Source: Struthio camelus (lineage: Eukaryota > Chordata > Aves > Struthioniformes > Struthionidae). From it: DNA of 64,000 nt. The notes beneath the pieces were generated by a model. It had not been told where the DNA came from and did no database searches. It saw only the letters and a program-made list of their open reading frames with translations. The stretch covers positions 197,030,247 through 197,094,246 of the forward strand of contig NC_090942.1 of assembly GCF_040807025.1 (NCBI RefSeq), in the 5' to 3' direction. Both the position numbers and the translations under genes were made by a program. Shown here one piece after another: positions 11,734 through 64,000 of this stretch (the first letter of the stretch is position 1; each line of letters begins with the position of its first letter).

Positions 11734-13404
11734 TCTCCCTTAGCTGGGACTGGTCTTATGTAATTGGACTTGTCAAAGTTACTTCCTTGGAGACCCCCTG
11801 ATATCAATAACTCTCATGTCTGTAAGGAAATAAAGGAAGTCAGTCTTGCTTTACGATGTGAAAGAAACGAGGCATCTGAAGATTTGGAAAAATCTTGTGA
11901 CATAATCTGGAGATCTGTATATACTATCTTTCTACATTAAGGGACTCTGCAACAGGTAGGTGCATAATAATATAATTAATAAAAAAATCACAAAACCAAT
12001 AACATCATTAAAATATTCTGGCAGAAGCCTGACATGGTTTTTCTTTTAAAAAAATAGATTAAATAGAGGGTAAAAGCCAAAAGCAGTGTTTCAGATATAC
12101 ACCACAAAATCTCTATATAGCTGGTCTATTTAACCATACCAGCCTGTTAATACATTCTCCTTGTCCCTTGTCTTTGTGGAAATTCTATTTTTTTAACTTA
12201 ATGAGGATGGTGCTTTTTCATTTATTATTATTTTCAGTTTCACTTGTGTGGGTACTCCTATCTATGAATGTAATATAGTCATCTTTCTTTTTTAATATAT
12301 ATCCTATGGTCCACTTTGTCATACACAGGTTTGCCTTGGCACAAAAATTTCTAGTTTGTGACTCAAATTATAGTTTACATAAATCAGAGAGACTTTATGT
12401 GACCAATAGTATTAATTAAGATCATGTTTATACTCAGTTTAGGTTTAACTACATGGATGCATTTTTTTACACACTCAATATGCTCCATGAAATGTGAAAT
12501 TGGAGGTGATATTTATACTTTAATGGAATGGTGGTTGGGACATATGACAACCAAACTATTTCTTATGCCAATATTAGCATACCAATGCTCTAATCTCCTC
12601 TCCCATCTCCCATCAAGCCCCAGAACAATCAGGTTAGGGTATCCAATTCAAAAGCTAATTGATTTAAATAGACATCTGCAAAAAATGTAGATCCTATTAT
12701 AATAAGGTTCTAAAGTATTGTTTTTATTTCACTTCTATAAATGTTTAAAGAAAAGTGCTTCTACAGAAAGAGGTAATGAGTGGGGCAAAAAACTGCGTTT
12801 CAATCATTGGCTGTTATTTTGCTTTTTAGTCAATAAATAGTTTTCTAATTGTGAGGAAAGCATTTTGCCTATCTTTGCCATGTTAAATGTGAAATCTAAC
12901 TTTTAAATAGCTATCTAGCTACAGTTACCTGCTATAATATCTGTAGGGACCTCAGCATTTCCAGAAGGCAATTTATTTCACCTATCTCATTCTGTTATAC
13001 AGGGAGTACAGATATCTAACTTTCTATGCCTAAAATAAGATGAAATTAATATGAGATATGCAGAATGGCTCTCATTAGATCTTTGCTTTCTGTGAGGTCT
13101 AATATATAAGATTATTGCCTGTTCACAAGGATTTTAAATATCCTTTCAAAGGCTTTAGTGTTTTTTTGTTGTTGTTGTTTCTGCTGATCAAAGTATCTTT
13201 AGTAGCTTCTCTTTATGTACTGGCAGTTAAAAGGATAGCAAACACACTCTCTAACTTCTGTTTTATTTCCTGAGACCACAGGAAATGCAACCACCCAGAC
13301 ATGCATAATTTTTGGCATACACATTGAATATAAAAGAGGATTTCTTAAAATAATTGTTTGTTCCCAATGATTATGTTCTGATGAAAAGTTCATTGAAATG
13401 AAAA
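11734..13404. other. Intergenic AT-rich sequence up to the NBEA 3' end
   Basis: I see no gene, no recognisable repeat beyond a short GTT run near 13167, and only chance reading frames. Confidence 0.6.
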
Positions 13405-13428
13405 ACAATCACTGAATTCTTTGCATAT

Positions 13429-13434
13429 TTTATT
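13429..13434 (-). terminator. NBEA: Candidate NBEA polyadenylation signal AATAAA
   Basis: On the minus strand this reads gaaaaAATAAAatatgcaaa. It is followed within about 30 nt by a T/G-rich element (gtgattgtttttc), as expected for a cleavage site. It is the best placed hexamer downstream of the stop codon; 14328-14333 is the alternative. Confidence 0.4.
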
Positions 13435-13895
13435 TTTCTTTTTGATTTCCAACTCACACACATCTGGCATATTTTACATCTTTGCAATAAAACATGGTTA
13501 CAATAGCTTAAGGAATTTATATATCCAAAATATTTCACCATGATCTCAAGATGAAATGAACTTGTCTTCCAGATGTTCAATATTCTCCCAATTCTAAGCT
13601 ACAAACTCAAGATATTGCTTACAGACTGGTGATGAATAACTTAATCATTACGTTGATCCCCATGATTTCAGAATCTTATAAATACAAACAACAATGAAGA
13701 AGGAAATTCAGTGCTAAACTTACTAATACAAGGTGGATAACAAATAAGTAATCACATCAATAAATAATGATATGTTTCTGGTGCAAAGTGCCAATACAAA
13801 GAATCCATTATCTTTTTAAATAAATGACTGCAAGTGAGTGTAAATTCTGAGAAAATTACATTCCTGTTACATGCCTCATAGCCCTACCGACACAA

Positions 13896-13903
13896 TATGT
13901 ACA
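13896..13903 (-). promoter_or_regulatory. Possible Pumilio site in NBEA 3' UTR
   Basis: The minus strand reads TGTACATA, which fits the Pumilio consensus TGTANATA. It lies within the inferred 3' UTR, about 1.2 kb after the stop. An 8-base motif can occur by chance in AT-rich DNA, so function is only a possibility. Confidence 0.2.
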
Positions 13904-15104
13904 TCTATGACAATACAGTCACCAAATATACAAAGAAGAAACATGAATTAAAGTGTATATACCCCTGGGTGTGTAATTTGATCAGTACAATGTGCAGAAA
14001 ATTATTCTGATAGTTATCATTACAGTATGGTAAAACATGAAGTGCCTTAGTCTGAGAGTGTGGCTTCTGGTGAGATTTTCAGAAGAACCAAAAGAATAAC
14101 CTCAGTTACCTTTGCAATGAAGCTAAGGCTGTTAAATAAACCAAGCTGCTCAGAGGAAAAATAAGGGGAAAACATTTTGTAAGGCTCTCTACCACAATGG
14201 TTTCTATGCCAAATGTTAATAATCCAGAAGTATAGCACTTTCTATGCATTGGGAGTCATTAAGCATTACAGAGCATTAAACTGAACTCTCCCTCTTTGTT
14301 CCCCTTCTGCTAGTCTTGGAATTTAAATTTATTTTCTACTGTATAAAGTATAAATATGGCAAATGATGGCTTTTTATCCAAATGCTTCATGAGCAGAATT
14401 CCACTTCAAAGGGGTAAAGTTTAGATTCAAAAAGTGAAAAACATGTTTTGGTGAAAATGTCAAAATTACTGTTTGCACCCAAATTCAACCCTTTACTACA
14501 AGCTGTACCCTTAGACAGATCTCCAGTTTGATTTGTGTGAATGCACCTGTTCCTCCAAGACATTAGGTTTAAAGTACATGCAAGTTGTAACTCCACAATA
14601 AAATTAAGAAACAGTTTTGTTCTTTATACAAGGTTTTACTTTTACAAAAGTATCCCTTTAAAGTTAAGATGTGCATCTGATGTACAAAGTATCAAACGTA
14701 TTTTTTTTCTCAGCTTGAAAAGAGGCTGGAGATGGGATGCATGTTAGGTTCATAGCCTAAACATTGAAACAACTGGACACAAGGTTCCTCAGAATTTTCA
14801 AAAGTCTCTTGTGGCGCATCCTACTACCTTTTCTCAATAAACAAAGATATATGAAATAATTACCAAAACATCTCCTAATTCATATAATTTACATGATACA
14901 AGCTTGCTTTTCAGCAGCTGGTGTTCAGTTGTGAAAAAACACACAAAGTAAAATGGTTGCTGACTACAATGTACAGCTATTGCTGGGTGTAATGGAATGT
15001 ACAACGGAGGTCAATGCAGACGTGTTTTTCCGCCAGAGACTACACCTTTCGTTGCAGCACTTGTGCTCTCAGCTTTACCTGGGCTTTCAGTTCTTCTTTC
15101 CGCT

Positions 15105-64000
<48,896 letters not shown>

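Larger units (their letters stand above)
13405..15104 (-). other. NBEA: Probable NBEA 3' untranslated region
   Basis: About 1.7 kb follows the NBEA stop codon without a recognisable splice site, repeat or second gene, and reaches an AATAAA hexamer at 13429-13434. The lower end is my estimate of the cleavage zone. Another minus-strand AATAAA at 14328-14333 would give a roughly 0.8-kb UTR, but no GT-rich element follows it. Transcript data would settle the end. Confidence 0.55.

Overview
This is a eukaryotic, vertebrate window, most likely from a bird. It is AT-rich, has short exons separated by long GT-AG introns, and carries CR1 LINEs whose 3' ends are the octamer-type repeat ATTCTGTG typical of avian CR1. 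Nothing in it resembles a bacterial operon, phage, CRISPR array or defence system.

The only protein-coding gene I can support is neurobeachin (NBEA), on the minus strand. Ten consecutive coding exons (59813-59980, 39379-39468, 37630-37807, 34382-34453, 32041-32196, 30984-31154, 21165-21266, 18208-18404, 17366-17517, 15105-15195) join in one frame, with every intron GT-AG and every split codon resolving. They give the last 458 residues plus a TGA stop. The encoded part is the C-terminal end of the BEACH domain followed by the WD40 propeller. The 5' part of the gene lies beyond base 64000. The 3' UTR runs down from 15104, probably to a polyadenylation signal at 13429-13434.

Layout: 1-13400 is intergenic sequence downstream of NBEA. 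It holds two same-strand CR1 copies (about 5930-7187 and 10809-11733), CA and TA microsatellites, and unclassified GC-richer stretches. 13400-39468 is the dense 3' half of the gene with nine exons. It includes a much older CR1-type LINE relic in the intron at 21267-30983 and a perfect 42-bp palindrome in the intron at 37808-39378. 39469-59812 is a single 20.3-kb intron without recent insertions but with two diverged copies of a short element, each followed by an A-rich run. 59813-64000 holds one exon and part of the next intron.

The most unusual observation is the relation of the two CR1 copies. They are identical over a 159-bp and a 351-bp block, yet differ by roughly 15-20% in the 90 bp between the blocks and in their 3' ends. 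They also share the same premature TAG. This patchwork suggests gene conversion between neighbouring copies. I did not find an undescribed multi-gene system, and I do not think the sequence supports one.
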